A stretch of 64,000 bases of DNA from Actinomycetota bacterium (GTDB taxonomy: Bacteria; Actinomycetota; Actinomycetes; JACCUZ01): contig JAVEDI010000093.1 in NCBI GenBank assembly GCA_030841035.1, positions 1-64,000 on the forward strand, written 5' to 3'. Position 1 is the stretch's first letter. Every line of letters begins with the position of its first letter. The position numbers and the translations under genes are program-made. The notes beneath the pieces are model-generated. The model had not been told where the DNA came from. It ran no database searches and was given only the letters and a program-made list of their open reading frames with translations. Of the stretch, positions 41,407 through 51,454 are shown piece after piece.

Positions 41407-42051
41407 GTGCTGCTGGCCCTCGACACCGCAACTCCCGCGGTGACCGTCGCGGTCGCGGACGGCGACACCGTCCTGGCGCAGTCCGCCGAGGTCGACGCCC
41501 GTCGCCACGGGGAGCTGCTGGCCCCCGCCATCGTGCGGGTGCTGCGGCAGGCGGGCGTCGACCGTCGCGCCGTGAGTGCGGTGGCCGTCGGAGTCGGCCC
41601 GGGACCGTTCACCGGCCTGCGGGTCGGGCTGGTCACCGCCCGCACGCTGGGCGCCGTCCTCGGCGTACCCGTCCTCGGCGTCTGCACGCACGACCACCTG
41701 GCGCTGGCGGCGACGTACGCCGGTGTCGGCGGGCGCTTCCGGGCCGTGACCGACGCCCGGCGCAAGGAGGTTTACTGGGCGGAGTACGAGGGCACCGGAC
41801 CCGGGCGGCTGACGCGGGTCGACGGCCCGCAGGTCGACCGGCCGGCCGCCGTCGCCTTCGACGGCCCGGTCGTGGGGGGCGGTGCGCGGCTCTACGGTGA
41901 GGCGTTCCCCGACGCCCGGGAGCCGCAGCAGGTCTCGGCCGGCGCGCTGGCCCGGTGGGTCGCGGCCGGCCTGCCCACCTGCGACCCGCTGCCCCTGTAC
42001 CTGCGGCGTCCCGACGCCGTCCAGCCGCCCGCCCGCAAGCCGGTGCTGTGA
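41407..42051 (+). CDS. tsaB: tRNA threonylcarbamoyladenosine biosynthesis protein TsaB
   Basis: 214 residues, GTG start. It has the ASKHA start LLALDTATPAVTVAVADGD and GVGPGPFTGLRVGLVTARTLG. TsaB is the inactive dimerisation partner of TsaD in the t6A37 synthase. It is likely transcribed without a leader. The stop overlaps rimI (GTGA). Confidence 0.95.
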   Translation: MLLALDTATPAVTVAVADGDTVLAQSAEVDARRHGELLAPAIVRVLRQAGVDRRAVSAVAVGVGPGPFTGLRVGLVTARTLGAVLGVPVLGVCTHDHLALAATYAGVGGRFRAVTDARRKEVYWAEYEGTGPGRLTRVDGPQVDRPAAVAFDGPVVGGGARLYGEAFPDAREPQQVSAGALARWVAAGLPTCDPLPLYLRRPDAVQPPARKPVL

Positions 42052-42500
42052 CCGGGGTCGAGACGAGGCTGCGTCCGATGCGCTGGTGGGACGTGCCCGC
42101 GGCTCGCGCCGTGGAGCAGGCGCTGTTCCCCGACCCGTGGGCGGAGTCCACCTTCTGGTCGGAGCTGGCCGGCGTGCCGGACACCCGGTTCTACGTCGTC
42201 GCGCAGGCCGGTGGCCAGCTGGTCGGCTACGCCGGGCTGTTCGCGACCCGCCACCAGGCCGACGTGCAGACCCTCGCGGTCGCGCCCGAGCACCAGGGAC
42301 GCGGGCTCGGCGGTGCGCTGCTGCGCTCGCTGCTGGAGGAGGCCGCCCGCCGCGGCGTCGGGGAGGTGCTGCTCGAGGTGCGGGCCGAGAACGAGGCGGC
42401 GCAACGCCTCTACGCCCGGCACGGCTTCGAGCGCATCTCGATCCGGCGGGGCTACTACCCCGGCGGCGCGGACGCCGTGGTCATGCGCCGCCGCGGATGA
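42048..42500 (+). CDS. rimI: Ribosomal-protein-alanine N-acetyltransferase
   Basis: 150 residues from GTG 42048. A compact GNAT domain with VAPEHQGRGLGGALLRSLLE (acetyl-CoA site) and LYARHGFERISIRRGYYP, the RimI-type C-terminus. The family acetylates protein N-termini (S18 in E. coli). It lies between tsaB and tsaD as in many bacteria, and overlaps tsaB by 4 bases. The RimI order is interrupted before tsaD by an ATP-grasp gene. Confidence 0.9.
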   Translation: MTGVETRLRPMRWWDVPAARAVEQALFPDPWAESTFWSELAGVPDTRFYVVAQAGGQLVGYAGLFATRHQADVQTLAVAPEHQGRGLGGALLRSLLEEAARRGVGEVLLEVRAENEAAQRLYARHGFERISIRRGYYPGGADAVVMRRRG

Positions 42501-42518
42501 CCGTCGCAGCGGCACAGA

Positions 42519-42524
42519 TAGCCT
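42519..42524 (+). promoter_or_regulatory. -10-like element of the ATP-grasp gene (leaderless)
   Basis: TAGCCT lies 7 nt before ATG 42532, with no ribosome-binding site, so this gene may start an independent transcript inside the t6A cluster. Confidence 0.45.
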
Positions 42525-42531
42525 TGCCGGG

Positions 42532-43431
42532 ATGACTGCACGTATCGCCCTGGCCACCGCTGCCGCGTTCCCCGACCTGGACGAGGAGAGCCGCCTGCTG
42601 GTGGCCGCTCTCGGCGAGATCGGCCTGAGCGCCGAGCCGGCCATCTGGAGCGACCCGCGCATCGACTGGTCGGCGTACGACCTCGTCGTCGTGCGCTGCA
42701 CGTGGGACTACCAGCAGCGCCACGGCGAGTACCTCGCGTGGGCCGACCAGGTCGCCGCCAGCACCGCTCTTACCAACCCGGCCGCCGTGCTGCGATGGAA
42801 CACCGACAAGACCTACCTGCGCGACCTCGCCTCGGTCGGGCTGCCCGTCATCGAGACGGCGTGGCTGCAGCCCGGCGACACCGTCGTGCTGCCGCGGACG
42901 GGCGAGTACGTCGTCAAGCCGGCCGTGTCCGCGGGGTCGAGGGACACCAACCGCTACGTCGGGGGCCGGCACGACGACCGGGCCGTCGCCCACGCCGCGT
43001 CGCTGCTGGCCGCAGGTCGCACCGTGATGGTGCAGCCCTACCTCGCCCAGGTCGACACCTACGGCGAGAGCGCGCTGCTGTACCTGGACGGACGGCTCAG
43101 TCACGCGGTGCGGAAGGGGCCGCTGCTCGAGCCGGCGATGGCCTTCGTCGAGGGCGCCTACAAGCAGGAGACGATCGAGGCGCGGGAGCCGACCGCGGCG
43201 GAGCGGGCTGTGGCCGAGTCGGTGCTCGACGCCCTCGCCGACGTCGCGCCGGCGGGCCGCAGCGAGCTCACCTACGCGCGCGTCGACCTGGTGCCGGACG
43301 CGGGGGGCAGCCCCACGCTGCTCGAGCTGGAGCTCACCGAGCCCTCGATGTTCCTCGACTTCGACGGCTGCGGGGGCAGTGTCGCGGCGCCCCGCTTCGC
43401 CGCCGCCATCCGGGCGAGGCTCGGCGGGTGA
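42532..43431 (+). CDS. ATP-grasp family ligase, function unknown
   Basis: 299 residues. The ATP-grasp features are [33 protein letters not shown] (nucleotide-binding Lys), and [17 protein letters not shown] (metal-binding Glu and Asp). The closest kind I recognise is the DcsG/RimK-like group, where the D-cycloserine cyclo-ligase is one known member. Members are carboxylate-amine or cyclo-ligases; the substrate here is unknown. It lies between rimI and tsaD and overlaps tsaD by 4 bases, so it is co-expressed with TsaD, yet it is not a known t6A enzyme. Confidence 0.82.
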   Translation: MTARIALATAAAFPDLDEESRLLVAALGEIGLSAEPAIWSDPRIDWSAYDLVVVRCTWDYQQRHGEYLAWADQVAASTALTNPAAVLRWNTDKTYLRDLASVGLPVIETAWLQPGDTVVLPRTGEYVVKPAVSAGSRDTNRYVGGRHDDRAVAHAASLLAAGRTVMVQPYLAQVDTYGESALLYLDGRLSHAVRKGPLLEPAMAFVEGAYKQETIEAREPTAAERAVAESVLDALADVAPAGRSELTYARVDLVPDAGGSPTLLELELTEPSMFLDFDGCGGSVAAPRFAAAIRARLGG

Positions 43432-44486
43432 GCGACCTGCCGCTGGTGCTGGGCATCGAGACGTCGTGCGACGAGACCGGCGTCGGTGTGGTGCGGGGGC
43501 AGACCTTGCTGGCCGACGCCGTCGCCTCCAGCGTCGAGGAGCACGCTCGCTTCGGTGGCGTCGTGCCGGAGGTCGCCAGCCGCGCGCACCTCGAGGCGAT
43601 GGTGGCGACCATCGAGCGTGCCTGCGCCGAGGCCAGGGTCCGACTCGCCGACATCGACGCGGTCGCGGTGACCAGCGGGCCGGGCCTGGCCGGTGCGCTG
43701 CTGGTGGGTGTCGCGGCGGCCAAGGCGCTGGCCCTGGCGCTCGGGCGGCCCCTCTACGGCGTCAACCACCTGGCCGCCCACGTCGCGGTCGACCAGCTCG
43801 AGCACGGGCCGCTGCCACAGCCGTGCCTGGCGATGCTGGTGTCCGGCGGGCACTCGTCGCTGCTGCTGGTCAGCGACGTCACCGGTGCCGACGAAGGCGT
43901 ACGCCCGCTCGGCGCGACGATCGACGACGCCGCGGGTGAGGCCTTCGACAAGGTCGCCCGCGTGCTGGGCCTGCCGTTCCCCGGCGGCCCGCACATCGAT
44001 CGGGTGTCGCGCGAGGGCGACCCGGCGTACGTCGGGTTCCCGCGCGGGCTCACGGGGGCCCGCGACCTGCTCGAGCACCGCTACGACTTCTCCTTCTCCG
44101 GTCTCAAGACGGCGGTCGCCCGCTGGGTGGAGACCCGCGAGCGGGCCGGTGAGCCGGTGCCCGTCGCCCACGTCGCCGCGGCGTTCCAGGAGGCGGTCGT
44201 CGACGTCCTGACCCGCAAGGCCGTGCTGGCCTGCACCGAGAACGGCGTCGACCACCTGCTGATCGGCGGCGGCGTGGCGGCCAACTCGCGGCTGCGCGCG
44301 GTCGCCGCCGAGCGCTGCGCCGCCGCGGGCATCCGGCTGCGCGTACCGCGGCCCGGGCTGTGCACCGACAACGGCGCGATGGTCGCGGCGCTGGGTGCCG
44401 AGCTGGTGGCTCGCGGCGTCGCGCCCTCGCCCCTGGACCTGCCGGCCGACTCGTCCATGCCGGTGACCGACGTCGTGGCGCGGTGA
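43428..44486 (+). CDS. tsaD: tRNA N6-adenosine threonylcarbamoyltransferase TsaD
   Basis: 352 residues, GTG start overlapping the ATP-grasp gene. It starts [17 protein letters not shown]. Iron ligands His114 and His118 lie in [32 protein letters not shown] and [10 protein letters not shown] are all intact. It transfers the threonylcarbamoyl group to A37 of ANN-decoding tRNAs with TsaB and TsaE. A 34-bp gap with GGGAGGA leads to the nucleoside hydrolase. Confidence 0.97.
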   Translation: MSDLPLVLGIETSCDETGVGVVRGQTLLADAVASSVEEHARFGGVVPEVASRAHLEAMVATIERACAEARVRLADIDAVAVTSGPGLAGALLVGVAAAKALALALGRPLYGVNHLAAHVAVDQLEHGPLPQPCLAMLVSGGHSSLLLVSDVTGADEGVRPLGATIDDAAGEAFDKVARVLGLPFPGGPHIDRVSREGDPAYVGFPRGLTGARDLLEHRYDFSFSGLKTAVARWVETRERAGEPVPVAHVAAAFQEAVVDVLTRKAVLACTENGVDHLLIGGGVAANSRLRAVAAERCAAAGIRLRVPRPGLCTDNGAMVAALGAELVARGVAPSPLDLPADSSMPVTDVVAR

Positions 44487-44520
44487 CCGGCCTGCTGCCG
44501 AGCTGAGGGAGGATCGCGGC

Positions 44521-45498
44521 ATGTCCGTCCCGCAGCGTCCCGTCCCCGTGGTGCTCGACGTCGACACCGGTGTCGACGACGCCCTGGCCCTGCTGCTCGC
44601 GGTGCGCAGCCCGGCGCTCGACCTGCGGGCCGTGACGTGCGTGGCCGGCAACGCTCCGGTCGAGCAGGTCGTGCGCAACACGCTGGTGGTCCTCGACGCG
44701 GCGGGTGCGGGCGACGTACCCGTGGCGTGCGGCTCGCAGCGTCCGCTGCTGGAGCCCGCGCGCGACGCCCGCCACGTGCACGGCGAGGACGGCATGGGCG
44801 ATCTCGGCCTCCCGGGCTCCACGCGCCGGCCCCGCGCCGTGCACGCCGTCGAGCTGTTGCGCGCCACCCTCGAGGCCGCCGAGGAGCTGGTCACGGTGGT
44901 GCCGCTCGCACCGTTGACCAACATCGCGCTGCTGCTGCGGACCTATCCGCACCTGAGCGATCGCATCGCTCGCATCGTGTTCATGGGCGGCGCCGCCGCG
45001 GTGGGCAACGCGACCGCGGCCGCGGAGTTCAACGTCTGGCACGACCCGGAGGCCGCGGCGATCGTGCTCTCCAGCGGGGTGCCGACGACGATGTACGGGC
45101 TCGACGTGTTCTACGACGTGACCGTCGACGCGGCGACCGCCGAGGAGCTCGCCACCAGCGACGACGCCGGCGCCCGGCTCGCCGGTCTGCTCATCGGCCA
45201 CCAGCTCGCGCGGTTCGGCGGCACCGCCTCGACCATCGGCGACGCCGGCGCCGTGGCCGCCGTCATCGCACCGGACCTGCTCACGACGGTGCGTCACCCG
45301 GTGCGGGTCGAGCTGGCCGGCACGTGGACGCGCGGCCAGACGGTCGTCGACCGGCGCGGCCGCGCCGGTGACCTCGAGCACGACCCGCACCGCCTGCACG
45401 GTCTGCCCGCCGTGCCGATCGACGTAGCCCTGGCGATCGACGCACCCCGTGCCCGCCGGCTGTTCCTCGACACCGTCCGCCGGGGGTCCGCGCCCTGA
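44521..45498 (+). CDS. Nucleoside hydrolase (inosine-uridine preferring type)
   Basis: 325 residues, ATG with GGGAGGA upstream. The calcium-binding motif DVDTGVDD supplies Asp13, Asp15, Asp19 and Asp20. Later segments VPLAPLTNIALLL and NVWHDPEAAAIVL are also family hallmarks. It cleaves the N-glycosidic bond of ribonucleosides for salvage. Base preference cannot be read from sequence. Convergent with the next gene. Confidence 0.92.
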   Translation: MSVPQRPVPVVLDVDTGVDDALALLLAVRSPALDLRAVTCVAGNAPVEQVVRNTLVVLDAAGAGDVPVACGSQRPLLEPARDARHVHGEDGMGDLGLPGSTRRPRAVHAVELLRATLEAAEELVTVVPLAPLTNIALLLRTYPHLSDRIARIVFMGGAAAVGNATAAAEFNVWHDPEAAAIVLSSGVPTTMYGLDVFYDVTVDAATAEELATSDDAGARLAGLLIGHQLARFGGTASTIGDAGAVAAVIAPDLLTTVRHPVRVELAGTWTRGQTVVDRRGRAGDLEHDPHRLHGLPAVPIDVALAIDAPRARRLFLDTVRRGSAP

Positions 45499-45559
45499 TC
45501 GGGCTCTGCTGCCGTGGCCGAGGGCGAGGCCGAGACGGCCCCCCCGGCCAGCCGCACGC

Positions 45560-46762
45560 TCAGGCGAGCGGCGCGACCAGCAGGACCTTCTGGTGCCCGG
45601 CGACCCGGGTCAGCACGATGGTCGCCTCGTTCGGTCCCGACAGACGCAGCTGGCGGCGCAGGGTCTCCGGCTCGACCGCGGTGCCGCGCTTCTTGACCGT
45701 CAGCCGGCCGACGTGTCGCTCCCGCAGCAGGGTCCGCAGCCGCTTGAGGCCGAACGGCAGCACGTCCAGCACCTCGTAGCCCGTCGCGAACGGGGTAGCC
45801 GCGGCGCGGTCGGCGCTCACGTAGGCAATCGTCGCGTCGAGCAGCCGCCCGCCGATCCCGGCTGCCACATCGGCGACGAGGCCGGCCCGGATGACGGCGC
45901 CGTCCGGCTCGTAGAGGTAGCGGCCCACCGGACCGACCGGCACCGGTGTGCTGCCGTCACCGACCAGGGTGTCGCCGGTCGGCAGCAGCGTCGCACGTCG
46001 CTGCGCGGTCGCGAGCGGCCCGAACCACAGTGCGCACTCGAGCACGTCGCCGTCGACCGACATCCACTCGGCTTCGGCGCCCGGCGGCAGCAGCTCGTGG
46101 GGGATGCCCGGCGCGAGCTTGGCCGCGGTGGCGGGCACGCGGGCGGCGAGGTCGAGCACGAAGGAGTACGGCGGGGAGGAGGACTCCGGCCGGAACAGGC
46201 GACCGCGCGAGCTGCGGCGCGCCGGGTCGACGAACACCGCGTCCACGCCGTCGAGGCTGAGGTCCTCGACCTCGCCCCGACGCACCTGGACGCGGTCGGC
46301 CAGCCCGAGCACCGCCAGGTTCGCCTCGGCCACCGCGCAGGTGAGCGGGTCGCGGTCCACGCCGACGGCGTGCTCGGCTGCACCGGCGAGGTGTGCCAGG
46401 TCCCCCGCGATGCCGCAGCACAGATCCACCAGCCGACGTACGCCGAAGGGGGCGAACCGCTGAGCGCGGCGGGCCGCGACGACAGCTCGGGTCGCCTGCT
46501 CCAGCCCGTCGGGCGTGAAGTAGAGCCGGGCCGCCTGCTCGCCGAGCTTCGCGTGAGCCCGGGCGCGTAGCCGCGACTGGGTGAGCGCGGCCGAGACGAG
46601 TGCGCCGTCGTAGCCGCGACGGCGGGCCGCCTCGGCCGCCTGCAGGGCCTGCCCGGGCTCGTAGGGCGCCAGGCCCGCCAGCAGGGCCTGTCCGGCCGGT
46701 GTGAGCAGCCGGCGGAAGCTCGCCAGCTGTCCCCTCCCCGACTCGTCGGGCCCGCTGCTCAC
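45560..46762 (-). CDS. Class I SAM-dependent methyltransferase with THUMP-like C-terminus
   Basis: 400 residues from GTG 46762. A longer frame to 46894 exists but runs through a G-rich tandem repeat and is rejected. SAM motif I is VDLCCGIAGD (112-121), followed by VGVDRDPL. FVDPARRSSRGR is the post-motif region. The C-terminal ~70 residues (FGLKRLRTLLRERHVGRLTVKKRG) match the THUMP-like domain of this actinobacterial family. The target, probably RNA, is unknown. It is divergent from groES. Confidence 0.85.
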   Translation of the reverse strand: MSSGPDESGRGQLASFRRLLTPAGQALLAGLAPYEPGQALQAAEAARRRGYDGALVSAALTQSRLRARAHAKLGEQAARLYFTPDGLEQATRAVVAARRAQRFAPFGVRRLVDLCCGIAGDLAHLAGAAEHAVGVDRDPLTCAVAEANLAVLGLADRVQVRRGEVEDLSLDGVDAVFVDPARRSSRGRLFRPESSSPPYSFVLDLAARVPATAAKLAPGIPHELLPPGAEAEWMSVDGDVLECALWFGPLATAQRRATLLPTGDTLVGDGSTPVPVGPVGRYLYEPDGAVIRAGLVADVAAGIGGRLLDATIAYVSADRAAATPFATGYEVLDVLPFGLKRLRTLLRERHVGRLTVKKRGTAVEPETLRRQLRLSGPNEATIVLTRVAGHQKVLLVAPLA

Positions 46763-46799
46763 GTCCCGATCATCCCAACCTGGCGGGGACGCCGCCGCC

Positions 46800-46840
46800 G
46801 CGCCCACCCCCCCACCGCGCCCACCCCCCCACCCCCCACC
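46800..46840 (-). repeat. 17-bp tandem repeat with G-quadruplex potential
   Basis: A 17-bp unit (GCGCCCACC followed by CCCCCACC) is exactly duplicated at 46800-46816 and 46817-46833, then partly repeated to 46840. The minus strand has five G runs of 3-7 separated by short linkers, a strong quadruplex motif just upstream of the methyltransferase start. Confidence 0.75.
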
Positions 46841-46841
46841 G

Positions 46842-46894
46842 GTGATCGTGAGGGGGATCGGCACCGATCGCGTGCCGATCCCCCTCACGATCAC
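46842..46894. repeat. Perfect 23-bp inverted repeat
   Basis: The arms 46842-46864 and 46872-46894 are exact reverse complements, with a 7-bp centre CGATCGC. It lies between the 5' ends of two divergent genes, where a terminator is not expected. It may be a dispersed palindromic repeat or a protein-binding site. Confidence 0.85.
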
Positions 46895-46949
46895 GGAGAG
46901 GGGGCGTGCCTGGGAGGACGCTGGGCGGGGACCCGCTCACCGACGGGCC

Positions 46950-46978
46950 TGGCACTCAGACGGACCGAGTGCTAGATT
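46950..46978 (+). promoter_or_regulatory. groES promoter overlapped by CIRCE 1
   Basis: A CIRCE operator, TGGCACTC-N9-GAGTGCTA, occupies 46950-46974. The same bases give a -35 (TGGCAC, 46950-46955) and, 17 bp on, a -10 TAGATT (46973-46978). HrcA binding here would block RNA polymerase directly. Confidence 0.85.
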
Positions 46979-46983
46979 CACGG

Positions 46984-47010
46984 TTGGCACTCTCGACCTG
47001 AGAATGCCAG
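46984..47010 (+). promoter_or_regulatory. CIRCE 2, HrcA operator downstream of the groES -10
   Basis: TTGGCACTC-N9-GAATGCCAG. The left arm is consensus, the right arm has mismatches. It covers the predicted transcription start, so two HrcA sites flank the -10. Confidence 0.8.
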
Positions 47011-47159
47011 ACCTACCCCCAGCGGTCACGGCCTACGAGCCGCGGCCGGGCAGGGGCAGAGCACCGGCAAGGACTGGGCAGTCCGGCCCCCGCGACGGCG
47101 GACCGCCAGGTCACTTCGCCCCAGGCTCGTGAGATCTTTCTGCGAGAGGGAGTCAGAAC

Positions 47160-49170
<2,011 letters not shown>

Positions 49171-49206
49171 CAGCACACCCGAGGTGGTGTCGGGCGCCCG
49201 GCGGGG

Positions 49207-49212
49207 CACAAT
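49207..49212 (+). promoter_or_regulatory. -10-like element of the MerR-B12 gene (leaderless)
   Basis: CACAAT lies exactly 6 nt before GTG 49219. No ribosome-binding site is seen. Confidence 0.45.
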
Positions 49213-49218
49213 CGCCGG

Positions 49219-50271
49219 GTGCCCGACACGCCACCCTCCCTCCCCGCCGCTGTCGGGGACGGGCTCGACGTCGGTCTCGGCGTCGCCGCGGTGGCCCGCC
49301 GCATCGGCGTGGCCCCTGGCACCCTGCGGACCTGGGCGCGTCGTTACGGCATCGGCCCGACCGGCCACGTGGCCGGTACCCAGCGTCGCTACACCTCAGC
49401 TGACCTCGCCCGGCTGAGCTTGATGCGCCGGCTGATGCTCGAGGGCGTCACTCCCGCCGATGCCGCGCGGGCCGCTCTCGAGGGGCCGGTCAACCCCGCT
49501 CGGCGAGCGCTGCGCCGGGCCCGGGACCGGGCCCGGGACGTGACGTCGGCCTCGGCGGCCGCCGCGTCCGGCGCCGGCCGGCGCAGCCGGGCCGGCGGGG
49601 GCGGGCGGATCGTCGCCCTGCGCGACGCCTCCCCGGCGGCCCGCGGGCTCGCCAGGGCGGCGATGACCCTGGACCCGGCCGCCTGCTCGGGCCTGCTGGC
49701 GACCAGTCTGGCCCGGCGTGGTGTCATCGCGTCCTGGCAGGACATGGTGCTGCCGGTGCTCGTCGGCCTCGGCGAACGCTGGCGCGCGACGGGTCGGGGT
49801 GTCGAGGTGGAGCACCTGCTGACCGAGTGCGTGGAGGACGAGCTGCGGGCGACGACCCGCCGGCTGTCGGCGCCGCGCAACGTCTCGCCCGTGCTGCTGG
49901 CCGCGCCGGCGCCCGAGGAGCACTCGCTGGCCCTGCACGCGGTCGCGGCGGCCCTGGCCGAGCGCCGGGTCGGCGTACGCATGTTCGGCGCGGGTGTGCC
50001 GCTCACCGGGCTCGCCGAGGCGGTGACCCGCACCGGGGCTGCCGTCGTGTTCCTCTGGGCGCAAGGCGCCGGCCGCTGGCACGACCCGGCGATGCTCGAC
50101 GTGCTGCCGGGGATCCGGCCCCACCCGCTGGTCGTGCTGGGTGGTCCCGGCTGGCTCCCGCCCGACGGGCTGCAGGCCGGCGCGCTCGCGGTGCGCCGGG
50201 TGGACGACCTGTCCTCGGCCGTGGAGGTGGTGCTCGTCGGGCTGGGGCTCACGACGCCCCAGGCGCGGTAG
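49219..50271 (+). CDS. MerR-type regulator with cobalamin-binding domain (CarH/LitR-like)
   Basis: 350 residues, GTG start. Residues ~20-85 are a MerR winged HTH (VAAVARRIGVAPGTLRTWAR, then TQRRYTSADLARL). A variable Ala/Arg/Gly-rich linker spans ~90-135. Residues ~136-210 match the four-helix cobalamin-cap bundle and contain W188-x9-E198-H199, the Wx9EH signature of B12 photoreceptors of the CarH type. Residues ~222-345 are the Rossmann B12 domain with E233-x-H235, matching ExHxxG except that the last Gly is Ala. The family represses genes in the dark with adenosylcobalamin. Its targets here are unknown; the gene sits between groEL and bldM. Confidence 0.82.
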   Translation: MPDTPPSLPAAVGDGLDVGLGVAAVARRIGVAPGTLRTWARRYGIGPTGHVAGTQRRYTSADLARLSLMRRLMLEGVTPADAARAALEGPVNPARRALRRARDRARDVTSASAAAASGAGRRSRAGGGGRIVALRDASPAARGLARAAMTLDPAACSGLLATSLARRGVIASWQDMVLPVLVGLGERWRATGRGVEVEHLLTECVEDELRATTRRLSAPRNVSPVLLAAPAPEEHSLALHAVAAALAERRVGVRMFGAGVPLTGLAEAVTRTGAAVVFLWAQGAGRWHDPAMLDVLPGIRPHPLVVLGGPGWLPPDGLQAGALAVRRVDDLSSAVEVVLVGLGLTTPQAR

Positions 50272-50379
50272 CCTCGGGCGGCGCCGGCGCCTGCCGCCCG
50301 GGCCGGTTCGATCGCGCAGGGCTGGTCGCGTCGCCCCGATCGCTCAGTCCCATCGCCTCAGTCCCATCACGTCAGGGGG

Positions 50380-51297
50380 GTGTTGCGGGTGTCCGCCGAG
50401 CTGGGGTCCCTGCTGGCGGCGGGGGAGCGGGCCGCGTTCCACGGCCGCCCCGCCGCGGGCATGGAGGTGCTCGGGCGTGCCGTCGCGCTCGCTGCCGAGC
50501 GCGGTCTGGCCGCCGAGGCGGCGGCGGCGCGCTGGCTGCTGGCGGTCTGCGCCTCCGCGGCCGGGCAGTTCGGCCGCGCGCTGAGCACCTTGGACCCGCT
50601 CGTCGCCCTCGACCCGGCTGACCCGCCGGAGCGCCGGGTGCTCGCCGCCCTCGGTGAGGCCACCTTCGCCAGCGTGCTGCGGCAGATCGGTCGTCACGCG
50701 CAGGCCCGCACCCACGACGAGCTGGCCCTGGCGCTCAGCGACGCGCAGGGCGAGGCGGGCTTCGACGCCCTGCTCGGGCTGGCCGCCGACGCCGTGGGCC
50801 TCGGCGAGGCCGCCGTCGCGACCGAGAGCCTCGCCGCCGCGCAGTCCCTCGCGCTCGGCCGGTCGGACCGGTGGCGGCAGAGGGTCCGCCTCGGCTGGGT
50901 GCGTGCCGAGATCGCCCTGCTGGAGGGCCGGCCCAGGGAGGCGGTCGAGCTGGCGGGGGCGGCGGTGGACCTGGCCGAGCAGTCCGGCGCGCCGCGGCAC
51001 GTCGCCAAGGGCCTGCTCTTCCAGGGGGTGGCCCAGGTCGAGTCCGGTCGGCTGGACGCCGCCGCGGGCACGCTGCGGCGCGGGGCGCTGCTGGCCGAGA
51101 GCCTCGGCACGCTGCCGCTCGTGTGGCCGTCGCGGGCGATGCTGGGGGCCTTGCTCGGGGGTCGCGCGGACGGGCGGGGTGCCACCTCCCTGGACGTGGC
51201 GCGCCGCGCCGTCTCGCTCATCGCCGAGGACCTGCCGCCCGGGCTGCGCGAGGGCTGGCTCGCCCGCCCCGACGTGGCCGCCCTGCTGGAGACCTGA
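50380..51297 (+). CDS. TPR-like helical repeat protein, function unknown
   Basis: 305 residues; GTG 50380 is used, with another GTG three codons later. The protein is Ala/Leu-rich with repeating ~40-residue helical pairs (AAARWLLAVCASAAGQFGRA, VRLGWVRAEIALLEGRPREA, KGLLFQGVAQVESGRLDAA), like tetratricopeptide units. No catalytic motif, signal peptide or membrane segment is visible. It probably mediates protein-protein contact. It lies between a B12-type regulator and bldM, so a regulatory role is possible but unproven. Upstream, CTCAGTCCCATC is repeated at 50343-50354 and 50357-50368. Confidence 0.65.
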   Translation: MLRVSAELGSLLAAGERAAFHGRPAAGMEVLGRAVALAAERGLAAEAAAARWLLAVCASAAGQFGRALSTLDPLVALDPADPPERRVLAALGEATFASVLRQIGRHAQARTHDELALALSDAQGEAGFDALLGLAADAVGLGEAAVATESLAAAQSLALGRSDRWRQRVRLGWVRAEIALLEGRPREAVELAGAAVDLAEQSGAPRHVAKGLLFQGVAQVESGRLDAAAGTLRRGALLAESLGTLPLVWPSRAMLGALLGGRADGRGATSLDVARRAVSLIAEDLPPGLREGWLARPDVAALLET

Positions 51298-51330
51298 GCC
51301 CGGCGGCCCTCCGGCGGGTCGCCACGCGGG

Positions 51331-51389
51331 GACCCTTTGTTGCGTGCGAGGACTTACGTAACGGCCCGCACGTGCCGATGACCCTTTGT
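51331..51389 (+). promoter_or_regulatory. Repeat and palindrome elements upstream of bldM
   Basis: GACCCTTTGT occurs at 51331-51340 and 51380-51389. Between them lies TTACGTAA (51354-51361), a perfect palindrome. The gap is otherwise GC-rich, so these T-rich words stand out as possible binding sites. No clear promoter hexamers were recognised. Confidence 0.45.
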
Positions 51390-51454
51390 GACGTCGGGAC
51401 GGACCCGTCGGACGCGGAATGAGGTGTGGTGCGCGTGAGCGCTGGGAGACTGTC

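Noticed and set aside
41252-41431. Longer start for the MFS transporter, up to 41431
   Set aside because: The extension has no conserved sequence and would cover the promoter and palindrome. TTG 41251 has AGGAGG at the correct distance.
46763-46894. Longer start for the THUMP-like methyltransferase at 46894
   Set aside because: The extra 44 residues are Gly/Trp/Arg low complexity encoded by the C-rich tandem repeat and the right arm of the inverted repeat.
50343-50368. CTCAGTCCCATC duplicated at 14-bp period as an operator
   Set aside because: Direct, not inverted, only two copies, and no promoter nearby. It may be simple slippage, so it is noted only in the gene entry.
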